A DNA stretch of 64,000 nucleotides from Baylisascaris procyonis (GCA_037389465.1 JAZARR010000185.1:1736001-1800000); one strand, 5' to 3'. Positions 23,701 to 39,600 are shown, counted from the stretch's first letter. Numbers and translations are program-made. The notes: generated by a model from the sequence alone, not told the origin.

Positions 23701-26700
23701 TCATCTTAAAAAGTTGGAAAATTTTTTAGTAAGTCTCTAATAAAATTGCTTCGAACATATTATTTTTTAACTCTTTTGCGGCTACTTTCTTCTCAGTCAG
23801 CAAAGTTTTTGCTCTACTGCGATAAAAGAATTTTTTAAGTGATTATAAATGAAAATTTCTTCCAAATTCTTCTGCGCAGACAATCATTGAAAAGTTGGAA
23901 AGATTCCAAATTTTTTGGGCGCGAAAAATTTTCCAATTTTCCAGAAAAAATTTGGAAATTTTCCAGTGCATTGAAAGCATCATAAGAGAAGCTTATTTGT
24001 AGTCTCGTTACAAAAAGGAAGGTAAACCATGTTATCGTCACACCGATAATATAATGATGTGGAGAAGAGCCGTACGCGCTATACGACTTCCAGAGGTTCG
24101 CTATTTTTTTCGGCATTTAATTTGCAGAAAAAAAAAATATTCCTTTGAAAAAATTTTTCAGGGAATATTTTTGGTTCTTCGATATTTTTCTACATATAAG
24201 ACAACTTTGTAATAAAAGGTTATGGCGGACTAATTTGAGAAATAATATTATTTAATCAATTGTTCTTCCCGAAATAGTAGTAATTTTTTTAGTTCACAAA
24301 TTTTATTCAGTGATAATTTTTATTCGTTACTGAAAAAGCTCATTTAAAAGATGAGATAAAAGATAGAAAAATAAAAAACAACCAGTAGATTGAAAATTGA
24401 ACGAGAGAAAGAGATGAAAGATAAAAAAATTTTGCCGATACATTTATTGTTGAATGTGTTACTTCTTTGAACGCTCTTCAGATATTAATTCCCGGAATTG
24501 CGTTATATTATTTCTTGTTCAGGTTTTGATTCCTGAAACAGTTGACATTTATGAAGGACGTAATATCAGTACAATCTTTTGTCTATATGCGCTCGCCATA
24601 CGCCTATTTCGTCTACGACGTGGCCCACCAATAAGGAATCAAGCCGGAAATGCGCAATTTCCTGGTTAGAGCATTTCCTTTGCACTATTATGCGATGCAT
24701 CCAATTAGTGCATTCTTCTAGTGCACTCTTCACTGCTACAATTACTAATTTGGCCAGATTCAGCAATAAATGAAAGCGCCTCAAGAATCATTTCAAATCC
24801 GTTTTGCATATCGCTTTTCTATCCTGCTCATCCTTTTCGAGGTGCCTTTGTCTTTGCTTGTATTCTTTTTGCATAAGAAAAATTGTGCAAAATATTTCAA
24901 ACTATTTGCCTGCCCTTCAACCACATAATAGACTCTACATAAAGCAGTTTTTTCTATTGGAGTTGTTAACTGCAAATTGCACTTTATTTTCAGCTTGTTA
25001 GCGATAAAAATTATAATATTTTATAGTAGTTTAAAAATTACGAATAAAAGCCATGAAATTATGATAACTTTGTGGGATGATGTATAAGGCCTTTACGTTT
25101 TAATGATGAGCGTGAGAAATATTGTAAGAAGCCAATGCTATAAGGAAATAAGGGAAGCGTGAGAGAACAAAAGGCATAATTTGCGATTGGGCATTTCCTT
25201 AGCCGCAAAAAAACCTTTTTTAATTACCAGTAAGTAATAGATATGCAAATTTATTTCTTCATATATTAATTAATTCGATTGCTAATTCAAGACCTATTGT
25301 TTATAATGAAAACCGGCTGCTGTAAATCGGAAAATTGACATATATAAAATGTGGGGAAATTCTTTTCCACTTTTAGATATCTATAACTTCTTTTAAAGTT
25401 GATAGAACAACTTGACAGACAAATTGACAGACATATAAATACTCATACTTTTGCACACAGACACGACATCGATATAATGCACTTTCATAGGCGCATATCG
25501 ATGAAATGCTCTCAATTTTAACAAGAAAATTTTAGAAGCAGTGATGGAAGAGATGCAAGAACGTCTCAAAGACAGTAATATACCGGCGTTCAGTGATCTA
25601 AGTGGATTACTGGATTCAACACCTAGCGATAAAGATTCACATACTGTCGCTATTCTTGAGCTGAATAAAGCGATTGATTCAAAGGTTAGAATATTCGATG
25701 GTATAATTTTTGGCACTCGAAAATGATAATTGGCAATCGGCTAATTTTCTTAAAAAGTAGAAAGTTGGAGGAAATTATTGAAATGCGATATCACTACACT
25801 TCAATGATGTTTCAACAAATTTTCTGGAGCGCTCTAAAGTATAAAAAAGAAAGCAGTAGATTTATAACGAATTGACGAAGGAGGCAGGGGAAGTGCGAAG
25901 TTAACACCAAAAAATATCACCTATTCTAGAATGCAATACAAGTTTTCGAAAGTAATCATTTTTTTTTTGCTGTTTACACAAATTTATATCAAAATATATT
26001 CCATTGAATTATTTGCAAAGACAAGATTTAGCTTAGAAACTTATGATAGTTGCTTCTCTTCCACTTTTGACACAAAAATTTTTTCTTGTTTCATATAATT
26101 TTTTTGCGCTCATGATTTTAGTTATCATATAGGATAATTCGTTGCCTCTAATAGTTTCATCGTGAAAGACGAAAGTTTAGAAAATTAGTTGCAATATTTT
26201 CATTGAATTGAGCTGCCCTCAGATCTCGTGTAAAATATCGGAAAGGATTGTGATCCCTCTTTCCAGAGTATATTTCCTTCAATAGATATCAGCATATTTC
26301 TTTTGCTAAAAATTTTATTGAAGTAAAAAAACTGTGAAAAATTAAAAATTTCTATTTTCCAGGAAGATCTTCTTAAGTGTTTCAAGAATCATGACGCTGG
26401 AATTCTCTACGTTAATGATCGTCTCATTGAAAATTATCAAATATTATTGAAAGATACAAAAAATCTACAACAAAAAGGAAGTATTCTTGATCGTGAACAA
26501 ATTCAAAAAGTTGTCACTAAAGTCAACGGTAAGTTTCTCGAATTCATTTTATTTTCTTTCGTATATATCATCTTCTAAAATAATTTTAGATAAATGAAAC
26601 TAACCACCTAATTCCTTTTCGGCCTCTCAATAAATAAATATTCCATTAAATAAATAAATAAAGCTATTTCATTCGGCTCGTTCTATATCTATCAAATTTT

Positions 26701-29700
26701 TTTTCTTTCATCAAGTAGAAGCGCCAGACTTGCCATGCGTGATTGGTTCTTTTGCTCTCTAGGTGTCATCGATGATCAAAAAAATTTTTTCAATCATGAA
26801 ATATTTGTATTAGTGAGGTCAGGATAGATTCCTTTATTTTTTGTTCGGCATTCATAAAATATAAAATGGAATAAATATGACATATTATTAAAGACCAGCA
26901 GGTTATGAAAACGTAGCAGCATAACTAATAAAGCTTTCTTCAAAGAACGGTGATGCTTAACTGGATAAGAATAGTGATGGCAAGTTTTCCAACAAGCCGT
27001 ATTTGTTAGAATAGGAGCCCCGGGGTTTTTTTTCAACACTGAGATAATAGTCGAAAATTTTTCTGTGTAGGATGGCTTTTATTTAAAAGATTACGGTGCA
27101 CTTTGTACGTCTTCTAATCGAATTGAGTAATAACAATTTTTTTTTAGAGATCGACGCATTGCAACGATTGGATATCCTCTTTGGTAAAGGTGGGAATTTC
27201 GATTTAAGCGAAATGACAATGATTCTCGATGATTTGCAACAAGAGGAAGTAATGCAACATGCGATTCCAATCTATGGTGATGTCCTTTATAGAACGAGAA
27301 AGTCGCAACAAATGCCGTTATCTGTACAACAGGTCGATGATATTGTTGCATGTAAGTAAACAAATGTTTCCTTAAAAATGAAATAAGAGATCAAATTTCA
27401 TTGATTATCGAATTTGATCGATGAACTTGATAATCCAGGATGGCTTTTTTGAGGGAGTTTTAATGGCTGCGGCAAGATTCCTCAACACTGAGATTTCAGT
27501 CAAAGATGTCTCTCTAGGATGGTTGAATAGGGCAAAATCGCTATATAAACAATGTTTTACAATTTGGAATTGTTTTTGTTAGTTAAATATAACTTTGTGT
27601 ATTGCATTGCAATTTATGCATTGCAATTTAGTGTGATTAAATGAATCCTGAAAACTTTTGAATAATATCTTGATGCTTATTCAAAATTGCATATAAGATT
27701 CAATAAATATTTGCACAATTTTCAAACTCTAAATGAATTTTCAACATACCATTTCATCGAATAATGCAAAGCTCTTTTCAACTCTGTTTTATTGCAATAA
27801 ATCGCACAAAATTTCACTTCTATTATCGTGTTTATGTTTGCAGTTTTGCAACGGATATTTGCAATGTTCACTTCGAAAGTATGTTTGCAATTTTTACTCC
27901 CAATTTTGGTCTAATTAGAAGTTGCAACATACTTTTTGAGTCCTCCATAGCCATATTCTTAATATTCGTTTTGTCTTTATATTATCGAATTGTTTGCAAA
28001 CAGAATGGTAATCAATGCAATTAACGTTGTAGCATTGAGTTTTAACGTTTAAACGGTTAGTTTTAATCTTATGAGGCCATCTTGTGTAATTTTCTTCGAG
28101 CATATCTTTTTGCATTTTACTTTTTCTTCTTTTTCCTTAGGAGTTTGGTTCTTACTCGTTACGCTTTTTTTTTTCAGCCGTCAACGCTTGTGTTCGCGTA
28201 AAATTATCCACGTTAGGGAACGATGCAGAGGAACTTTTTGAAGTCCTTTCGAATCCAGAACTTCATTGCGAGGAGATCCTAAAAGAGGAGCTCAAACCAA
28301 TTTATCTGGAAGAGCTAAAGAATGAATATCAAAACAAAGACAAAAATTTCGTTCTATTCTCGGATCGTATTCAGGCTATTGTACGCGAAGCAAATTCGAT
28401 CACTCCACAACAACGCAATGGTTCAATGCGTTTCTACTCATTTAATTTAAATAAATTAATGTTGGAAATTCTTATCTTTGCTAGTTTTCTTGAGAAACAG
28501 TACGCACCGAAATCCTTTATGTTCGTGAAGGCAAACTAATATCACCGCATTAGCTTAATGCCACTACATTAATTTGTGTACAAATGAAAAAGACAAGGTA
28601 TAACCGGGTCAAAATTGAGGGATTTTAATTTTAAATTTGCAAATAAAAAATTGACTTCACTTTTTTGAGGAACATTAGCACTTTCTTTGCAGCTTTCATA
28701 CATAATAATGTTTCATTTTGTTTGCTGTCAATATAATCAATAGTTCACCATAAATAATTTAATGCGAAAACCCAACAATCGAAAGCATCATTGCAGTTCG
28801 TTCGATCCGAAATGCCGTTGAGAAAAATGACGAAGCAGCCCTTAAAATGGCTTTGCAAAATATTACCGATGCAAAACCGGAATACATAACATACTATTTA
28901 ATTACGCTTAGAACTGTTACATATACAACGATGGTTGAAATTGAGGATGTAATACGTTCAATCAATATTGCTGTTCTCAGAGCCGAAGAAAAAGGCAGAA
29001 AAGGTTTGCTTTTCTTGTTTTCTCATCTCTGTTTCTTTAAATTTTAATTTTCATCTGCCGTATTATCATAAATTATTTGTGTTTCAAAAGCAATAAGTAA
29101 TGCTAGAATTGTGCTTCGTTATGCTAAATCGTATCTTCGGTCATATTCAAAGAAAATCCCACCTTGTCGGAATTTATACATATAAAAAAAATCCATTCGA
29201 GGGACCTCATATGTAATTATTTGCTCAACAAATAAAGATTTGCATCGTTTCTAGGGTACAACGCTTGAGTTCATCGCTTGATTATCAGTCACTTTTATTG
29301 GGTTTGCATTAATTTTTCTTCTAATTATAGCCGTGAATATAAATCGATTATTATTGGAAGGGAAAAGAAATGATATACAAAAAGCATTGATAACATCATG
29401 GAACGATATTGTGATAAGTGATAATTCTGTCGATTATGTTGCTCGTTTAGAAGATGAATTAACAATGAAGAGACGAACACTTGGAAAGGTGAAATTTAAG
29501 AAAATTCTTCGAATATAGCATCGTTCAAAAGTTACAATTCGATTAATCAATGCATTTCTTACATTTGTTAGTGTAATGCTGTGAGTTATGAATGTATAAA
29601 TCTTTGTTTGCATTTCTTATATTTTGGATAACAAAATTTTCTGAAGGGCGGAAGGGATCTGTTGATCTAACAAAAAAAAGAGATTAGTAAAATAATTGCA

Positions 29701-32700
29701 TTTTTTCTATACAATCAAAATGTATTTGCTATAGAAATTCCCATTGGAAGTAAACAGTTTATGTATTATTTTCTCTAAATGCGCAGCAGAAAATCATCTA
29801 ATGGGATGACAATCGAATTGTTAACTAAAAAAGTAAGCTAAAAATTTCTACGCCAGAAACGTTCAAGCGGAAAAATTTGATATTTTAGCTATCTATGTGC
29901 CATCAATGATAAATTTAAATGCCTTTCAAATGTTAGCTCTTCGGTATTTGGCTTCGTAGAATTAATTTTGTTTCAAACTAGATCTTGAAATTTAGAGCAG
30001 CATCAATGTGAATATTTTTGAGCAATTTTCAAATTCTAGGGCAAAGATGACGGGAATATAGAAAGCAACAATACAATCGACGGCAAAGAATTTAGCTATT
30101 TGCCAGAAAAATTCGAAGCGGGCGAATTGTATGTGAATACAATTGACAACACAATTGCTTTACAAGCACCCGAGAATATTAACGAATGGTTTTTGACAAG
30201 TGCGGATATCGAGGTGAATCTAAGCTTTTATTATCTTTAATATTCAAAACTATTTGTTGTTCATTGTTTTTTTTCATCATCTTTAGATTGAGGGCAATGC
30301 AAAAGAGTGCGTCTTTTGTGCATAGGGATAAATAGTTGTTGTACAAAAGTTTTAAGCGCAAATGTCCGCAATATGAAACGGCTCAAATGTCCGGCGGCAG
30401 AATTTTCCAAGCATGAAATGCACGATTATAAATAAGAAAATATGCACATTTCAGTCAAGCTTTCACCATGTAAAACGATGCACCGAGTATAATTAAGACA
30501 ACCTGCGGCATGTGCATAAAAATGTGATATCAAAAATTTTCCATCAATTTCTGCCGTACTAACATTTTTTCTCTCTCCCGCATATTTCATCTATACATAT
30601 TTACGATCATTTTATAGAATATCATCAAAAAAGAGAATGAAAGAATCCTAAATGAAGCAAATAGGCATCGCGAAGAAGAAAATATTCTTGCGGAGAGAAA
30701 ACGACGCGAAGAAGCTGCACTTAAAATCGAACAAGCATGGCGACGTTTCCGTATTCGCAAAGATATCGAAGAACTAAGTAATTATTTCATTATTCAATAG
30801 AAATCAATAATTTATTATTTATTACTGAACATGAGAAATTGCGATGAACTTAAAAAAAGAAAATGAATTTCGGAAATTGTTTCTTTTTTTACTTCAAATC
30901 GTGAAAATATTTGCATACTTGTCAGTATTGTTCAAAAAAGTTCTTTTTTTTTGCATATTTGAATATAATATCGTGTTGAAGCATTATATATTGATGCAAT
31001 GCCAATTTTCTTTTATATATTCTCTAGTCACTTATTTGCAGCTAATAAATATGAAATGCTTTTTTTTGAAAAATATTTTTTTTTGCAGAGAATTCGAATG
31101 CTCCAAGCTTAAGAGTTGTGCGAATATTCATCAAGACACTTGTAAATACGAAAGAGGACGCCGAAGAGGAAACAGGTTATAGATTCAATATATCAATATT
31201 TATTAGCGATTCCAGCTAAAAAGCGGATGTGATGCACTTCTTACTAATGTGATGCTTCTTCTCTCCATCCATCGACGTATGTGGTGACTTTTCATGCTCA
31301 GCTGGATTTGAAGGGCGACATTGGAAATGTCGTAAAAGAATTGCTTCTTAAATCAGATAAAACAACATAGAATAGAGCATGATATTCTTTTTTTATAGCA
31401 GAGTGGAAATTTTATTTAATTCAAATTTCAGAAATTGAAGATAATAAATCGCGTGTAACAAAATTGATTAATACGAATCGAAATATGGATGAGCAACTTC
31501 AAGATCTCGACAGCAGAATTGGTTTATTAGTGAAAAATCGTATCAATTTACAAGTTAGTTTTATTAATTGATTAATGAGGTGATATTTCTTCGCATAGTA
31601 TATTATGATCTCTCTTATTTTATTCACCCTTCTATTTATAAATAAAAAATATTTTAAAAAATGTATATAGACAACTGGATTTTATTATGGAAAAGCCAAT
31701 TTTTTCATTAAAAAACATCCACTCTCGAAGAGGAATTTTTTTTCATACGAATAAGGGGTCTAAAAGAAACAATATTTGGTTGTTTTGCTCACTGACATGA
31801 ATAAAGTATTGTCATATCCTCGATGGCGATAGCATATTGATGGGGGGGGGGGGGGGCTAGGAGGAAGGTTCATCATTTTCGGCTCATTTTCGAGCTTTAA
31901 GTAATCGGAGCTAAATTTGTTCCCTTCTTTTTTTTCTTGCTTCGATAGCATAAAAGAAGCAATTAGTGAAAGCTTGACATTTTTTTAGAATTATCGTATA
32001 TAAATTGTAGCCTGAAGTAAAGTTTTAGGTACGCAAAACCAATTGAAAACACATCGCTGACTCCAAATAAAGTTCGCATCGATAGTAGAGCAAAGGGTAA
32101 CAATGTGTTCGAGTTGTGAGATCAAAAATAGCCAGTAGTTTATTATACTATAATATCTTTACGAATCTTATGAGCATCAATTAGAGTTCAGCAATCGAAA
32201 AGCTTTTCTTTTCTATGCCAAAAATATGAAATTTTTCTTCTAGGAGTTGATAGATCATGGGAAGAAATTATCGAAGGAGGCAAAAGATAGCGATTGGATA
32301 ACGGCACCTTCCGATATGAAAGAAGATCATGAACGATGGAATGCATTCGAGATGATTGCTTATCACCTACAAACCGAACCGCATCATCTCACTCGTCTTA
32401 TTGCTAACAATTATTCAAAACCTGAAGGTGAATTTCGAAATTAGCTCTGTGTGGTGTACTGAAGATGACTTTGAACGATGATTGTTTTTGTGCCGTGGCT
32501 TAATGACTAGAGCACCCAGCTCTAACGTACATTGTCAGGTTGTGCCTACCTGAACCCTCATCTGAAGAGATACTTTCATAAGATATTTTAGCGATATTAT
32601 ACTCTACGACTGCTCGTGCTGATTGGCTTGACCGTCCTTCAGGGTCTAAGATAGCTATGGTTAAACTACCCTCAAGACTACGGCTACCATACTTCTTTGA

Positions 32701-33554
32701 GTGGGACGTTCCTTTACGTAGAAAATATCCTTCCCGTAGGCAAAGAAAATAGAACGCTGGGGGCTTCTATTCAAGAGACTATGGTAAATAGGCATTGTTT
32801 CAGTCCTTGTTGATTTCTTCAAGAGAGCAATGTTGCCATTGTTCAATTTTATTGCCGATGAACGAGAGGAATTTTTATTGGCAGCATTGATCAGATCGAT
32901 ATTGAAACGCGATATCGATACATTAATGCAACCGCAAGCATTGAGGAAAACATCAGCAACGATGGTTACTCGAATCCTCATACCGTATGCGTGTTTTTTT
33001 TTTTTGATGATCTAGTAAACGAATTGCTTAAAGTGTTTTCTGAAGGTAGAATAATTTATTTAGGACACTTGTCTTTGGGTAAAATCTACCTGAAGGACTT
33101 CATAAGCTGATTTATATTTAATGAATTTCATGCTAGTGGGATTTTACTAGTCAGATATTATAAGTTGTAATGAATTGGTAAAACTGGAGCTGTTCGAAAT
33201 AGATGATATCACTACCCTCAACAATTGGTAGAGAAAAATCTTTTTAGAACTGTCTAAAATTTGATGAGATAATCTTCCCAATTGCATTATTCGGCTCGAT
33301 TGATATCCACCTGAAAAGAATTAACCACAGAAGGAATCGATCGTTTATGAAGTTTTGCTTGTCCGATTTCATGATTTACATTCGAATAGATTGGCCTTAA
33401 TTAATTTAAATGAGAAAGTTTGAATGAATTTAAATAAAATTCATTTTAAATGGATTTTAAAAGGCGATTTGATCTGACTGCATCAATCATTTCGACCAAA
33501 ATATGCATCATTTTACGGTATCGTTAATCCCTTTAAGGATTTTAGGTTTGAAAA

Positions 33555-33645
<91 letters not shown>

Positions 33646-36600
33646 GCGATTGCGTTTTCTTGGCCACCAAGAAAATATCAGCCAAGGCGTGAACTTTCCT
33701 TCACAATAATGGAGTAAAGCATTTACTATTTAAGGATGGTGACTGACACAGAAATCATGAGGCCAAAGATCGCTGAGCTATGCAAACAACTTCAATTGAA
33801 AGAGAATCAGATCGATTTCTTTAACTTGAATGTCGATGCAATCTATGAAGCATACGAAGGTCATCGTCCAAAAGATACGAAAGAGGCTGTCGAGAACGAT
33901 AAAGTGGCCCATGTGTTGAATTCGAGCAAAACATTCCTCACTAAATGGAGTGTCATGTTCGCAGGCGCTTTATTCGACAAGACTATCAAATTATCGTAAG
34001 TCGATCTGTTACGATAATTTGTTGTTTTTCCTAAATAAATACGCTGATACTGTTGAGATCTGCGTTGTACCATCAAAGTTTGCCCGTAAAATTTTTTCTT
34101 GAGATATTTTTGATACTATTCTATTTCGCTTGTGTTTTCTGCATTATACTCCCACTATTGCAGCGGCCTCTAAAGTTGCCAAACATCATAGGCGTCTTTC
34201 ATGCCCAGCGCCTTCGTGTGATTCTCTACAGTTAGTAGACTTTAAATGTATCCCACACTTTAGCAAAAATTGGTGGATTTTTTGCCAAACGGGGTTTCTT
34301 CATTGGAGTTTAATTTGCTGCAGGAGAATGCTTCGATTTCTCATCAATTCGATCTATATCGATATGAAGGAACGATTCCCGCGTGCAACACATGCCGATA
34401 TAATGCAGGTACACTTTCTGCATCAGCTGTTCTCATTAAGGTTTTCGCAAATGGCTGATAATTAATTCGTCCTTTTTGTAATTTCATCCCGATTGAGTCA
34501 TGTATGAGCGTATTTGTGTATTTCAATCTGCTCTTACTGTTTGTTCATTAATTTCAGATAGAAAACTATCATAGCCTGAAATCCGGAATTTTATGGACAT
34601 AGTGCCCCTCATGGGGTAACATCCTCTACTGTCTTTCGTTTTAATAGAGCAAATTCCAACACACACTAATAGGCATTTAAATTTGCCAAAAAATTTGTGC
34701 GCATTTTAAGTCGGCTGGTAGAAAATAAACTTTGTTCGGAAGATCGCATGAGTTAAACAATAATGCCTTATTTTGGATATTTCATTCATTTTTTGTTGAT
34801 AACTTGTGAAAGCGGTCGGTCAGATGAATGGAAACCAAGATAACATATCGTATCAGCTCTTCTTATTGCTTTCTATACTTGTTTTCTTTTATTTACAGGC
34901 GCATTCATTTCCTGTAATTTTTTGCTAAGGCAAATAGCAGGTTAATGAAAGCCCTCTGTTCAATCTTTCCTTCAACACTTCATGCTCATATGTTCACCAA
35001 ATATTTATATTTTATTCGAGCAATCGGTTATATTTAACCGACATGTTTCTATACAGGGAATCGCTGGTTGGATGTACAAAAGTTTCTGGGAGCAGATGGT
35101 TACTGCTGAAATTAAAGGTGATGGTGGAAGTGAAAACGACAATATTAATAAGAGAAAGGCGATTAGCCAGTTCATTGAATTTGGCGTCATCAACGTTGGA
35201 GTATGTGAACTCTATAGTACATTATTTCCTAACCATTGAAAAATGATCATTAGGTCGACATGAAAATTATTGAAAGTCTTCTTTAAAAGTTTTGCCTTTA
35301 AAATAGATGTGGTTAGGAAATTGAATTAGCTTGAATAAATAAATATATAATTGTATCTTAAAAATCGGATTTGAAAATCCTTCAGAAACAAATTGGTATT
35401 ACCAATAGTCTATTAGTGTAAAGACAACTTGAAACCTGAAAACAATTCCTATAGAATATTCCAAGCTTCGGACCTCGGCTTACCTATATCTTTGACCATA
35501 ATATTGAGAAGCATTACATCACGATGCTTTTGCTAGTCATAATTTAGTCATTTGGAAGCAGTGGTACTTACAAATGTTATAATAAGTAATTTTTGATTCA
35601 AAATAAGTTTTTATGATTGATATGGAAATTTTATGGAGTGAGTGCCAATTTTTATAGTATGGAGAAGATAAATGGTATTTGTCATCGCTTAACGAGGCGA
35701 TCACAAGAATCAATGAACTTGCAATGTAAGGATTTCATTTTATGTAAAATTACTTTCATATCAAATAAAATGATTTTTATATAAATAGAATCGTCATTAA
35801 GCTGTCTCTTTTATACATGCATTGAGGTAAAAAATCAAACCCACCTATACGAGATCTTTATCGTTTTTAAGAAAACAATTGTCGATTTTAGAAAAAAAAA
35901 TAAACTATGAAAATTAATTAAAATTGATATGTGCTTCTTTCTCTCTCACAATATTTCCACACTTCTAAAAAATCATATATTTAGCGAGTCAATAAATTTT
36001 TTTTACTGTGATGAAAATTTGAAAAGTAAATAAATTATTTACCATAAATCAACGAATTCTTCAGAATATTATCGAAGATTTTCATCCTTAATTCTATTGG
36101 ATTTTCCTTCATTGATGGTCCCAAAAAATAACTTTCTAGTCCGCGGAGTTTTAAACCGATATTGTGAAAGAAAATCTGATACTCCTGTCATATTTTAATT
36201 GTTTCGAAGAGCACCTTTAATAAAAGAGCCAGAATATTTGCCATTAGCGTTGTATGAAATTACACAAAATGTTACTTCCATATTCAGCCGTCCTCTACCA
36301 AAACAATAAAGCTAGGGCTTTTCCATTTTGGGTCACCTTCTGCACTCATAATTAATAGTATCCCCGTCAAAACTTTCGACAATAATAATAAGCTTTATAG
36401 CAAATCAAGAAATGATTCTAGGCAATTGCTTACACCGGTGATCGCTGAAGAAGAAGAGATCTATCATCAGCATAAATATTCCGATTTACTTGGGAAACGT
36501 AGACCTATTCTGCATATCTCGCTGCCTCAACTCAATATTCTTCATCGTTATTTGAAGTCGAATATCTCAGAGGTTTTTTTTTTTGTGATTCTTGAAGATT

Positions 36601-39600
36601 ATATGGTTATATACTCTAAATTTTATATTTATCTCTCCGTTTGCCTGATAGTTTCAACTGAGGCACTGCCGAATTTACTGTTGGAAATTTCCTGGTCATT
36701 TTTCACGTTGATCCATCATCTTTGAAACTACTTGTGAGCAATATTTAAAGATGGAAAGAAATTTATATGCGTATAACATTTGTCAGTTTTTCATTCATAT
36801 CGTTTAGAATATAAAATAAACTATTCTTTTAATGGCACATTGCGGAACTAGTTGATCAAATGAGCTGAATGCAACAGCGTGCATCGCGTCAACTCATCTT
36901 GCATGCTTCCACACTTATTTAATCTTCAGACCTCTTAGGAATGCAGTATTTTATGTTCATATCAGCTGGATACTGAAAGAGTCTCATCAATGAAAGCCAG
37001 TAGAATTTGTTACATTTAAAATCGAACGTGGTTTCATTGCTAAACATTTAACTGTCTATAATGTTTCAATAGTTTTTATCGAAGTAGCAAATGAATGCGG
37101 AATCAAAATCTAGTTAAATGAGAAAACTTTTGGCGATTTAGATGTTTCCGAACGAGAAAGATCCCCTGAGGCAACTTATCGAGAAAGCTCAATCGCCAAA
37201 CGCCGATCAAGAAATATATGTGACTCTGCTATTACATCCAATGCCAATCGTCGATCCATCCCAATTGCAAAACGATCCACAAGAATTATTTCAAAGGTTC
37301 ATTTTATTTGACGATTAATTTCCAGTGTGGCAATGTTTTTGCTTGTTGATAGTAGTTATATTTATATACAAACGTTGTATTAAATATGAGCTTTTCTGTG
37401 ATGAATGGAGTGAAGTATCACTATCTTCGAGTTTCACATTCTAAGCCGGCAATTACTATATTAGTAAATAATAAGTAAATGAATAAATAGATAGAATCAC
37501 ATGTAAGTAAGTTGGTAAATAAGTAAATAATTATGTAAATAAATAAAGAGAGTAAAATAGAAAGTTATCTATCATAATTTAGAACGAAGCGATATATCAT
37601 CGAATGTCTTTTATGCGGTTGTCCAGGAGAAAATGTACGCATTTTGCTGGAAAATCCAACATTGGAACGTGAAGAGCAGAAATACAAAGAATTACCACAT
37701 TCCGAAGAGAACAAGTAGGTTCTTTTTTCATTGTCATATTCGGTTCTTTTTCTGGCTATAATAAAAACGCTTCTACGATAGTATTGATACAAAACTTTTA
37801 GAGCCGTTAATAGTAAGTTAAACATTCCATGAAACGTTATGTATTCTTTGAAATAATAATGTTTTGTTTTTTGATGAAAAATTTAGCGCCCACGCAAGTA
37901 AGATTCACCAAATTTTGTTTTTAAACTTATAATAAATATGCAAAATAAGAAAAAAAAATTTCAGCTTGAGAATTTTCGCATTTGGCAGATGTCCCACCAT
38001 ATTTGGCAAGTGTCCCATCGTATTTGGCAGATCTCCCATCATCGTTATAGCAGAGGATAACGCGGAGATTTTCATTAGTTTCTATGCCATATAAACCAAA
38101 ATCTCTCTGAAATTGAGTTGCTTACAAGACACCTTCTAGAAAATAATGAGTACGCTAATGCACTACCCTTTAGTTGTTTTTTTTCAGTTTATCCTCAAAT
38201 TTAGTACGCCTTTAATTTGTTTTTTTTTTTGAGTAATACATATGCACAAATATTTTCATACGAACATTGCTTGAAGAAGTTTCAAGCATTATAAAAATAA
38301 AAATTACTATTTAAAGGATGTCACTTGCGGCTAAAAAGAATCAAATATTGATGAATTTAAATGAACTCGAAGCAAATGGTCTCGTTCAAGCGATCAATCA
38401 ATATCAAGCGATCGTTACAGCAATCGCTAAGGTAAGGTGTCCGAAATTAGTCGGCTTAATATAGTTGGTTCTTGAATCGAATTTATTCGAGAGATAGACA
38501 TATGACGCTGTAATAATGAGTTTTTGCAACGGAGATTTGCAGAAGGATATAAAAGTAGGATGATAGGTGATCATCGAGGAAGTAAATTATAGAAAATAAA
38601 TTACAGCTAACGGGTTAACGAATTCGTACTAAGAACAAGAAATCATGGCTCTTGAATCAACAGATTCATACGAAGAATAGAAAATCCGATAATTGTGTTT
38701 CTTTCAAAAAATCCATTAATTTGACTTGCAAGACCCCTTTCCTTCCTCCTCACCTCTCCCACAACGATAAGCGCGAAATGGAAGGGAAATTATAACTTAC
38801 AAAAAATTTTGTTCAAAATTCTATATAAAGAAAACATAAAAATATGTAAATGTGAGAAGCATGAAATGGTCGAAGAAATGAAATGAAAAAGTATTGCTTA
38901 ATGGAAGCAAAGAGAGATTTTAGCGAAAACAATACGAATAAAATGTTTTCGGTTATCTTCAGTTATCGCAATATCAAAAAAAAAAAAAAACCTAAGGGAC
39001 GAAGTTTGCTGCCAGCAATTCAGAACACATCGAAAGCTGATCACCGAATTTCATTGTGATATGATTTTCCTGCTTTTATTATATCCCATTTTTATTATCG
39101 TATTCATTAATTTCAAGGATATCAATCGTGAACGGGAATATAGAAAAGAAAGACGTGAACAATTGCAACATTTACGTAAAACAATCACTCAAATGGAAGA
39201 GAAAAGGAAAGAATATATCGAACGTCTAAGTGCCTATCAAGAATATTTGGAGAAATGCCTCGACAACATCTCTATCACCTCTAAGTGATCTATCAATTTA
39301 TTCATTATTCTCTTTGCTTAAGCTATCTAGAAAACACAGACAATCCGCGCATCCACGAATTGACAAAATCCAGTCTTATGCCAATAAATTTACTCAAAAA
39401 ACATACTGCTTTTCCCTCTTAGATGTAGTGATTGGTGTGCTGCAATTTGTGCAACTCCTAAGCGCGAACAGTCTGCGTTTTCTTTGCCGTTGCTTGCTTA
39501 GCCTAGGTTTGATGCGCTTTTTTCTTGGCCCAATTCTTTTGAAATTTATGCAAACTATGATTAAGCAAAGTGATTCGGATATTACTGCATTAGATAAGAT

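Noticed and set aside
39284..39288. Stop codon as the end of the IQGAP gene
   Set aside because: The frame of exon 25 meets TGA at 39286, but the C-terminal IQGAP sequence continues at 42397, 43601 and 47810, and the donor at 39284/39285 gives the right phase.
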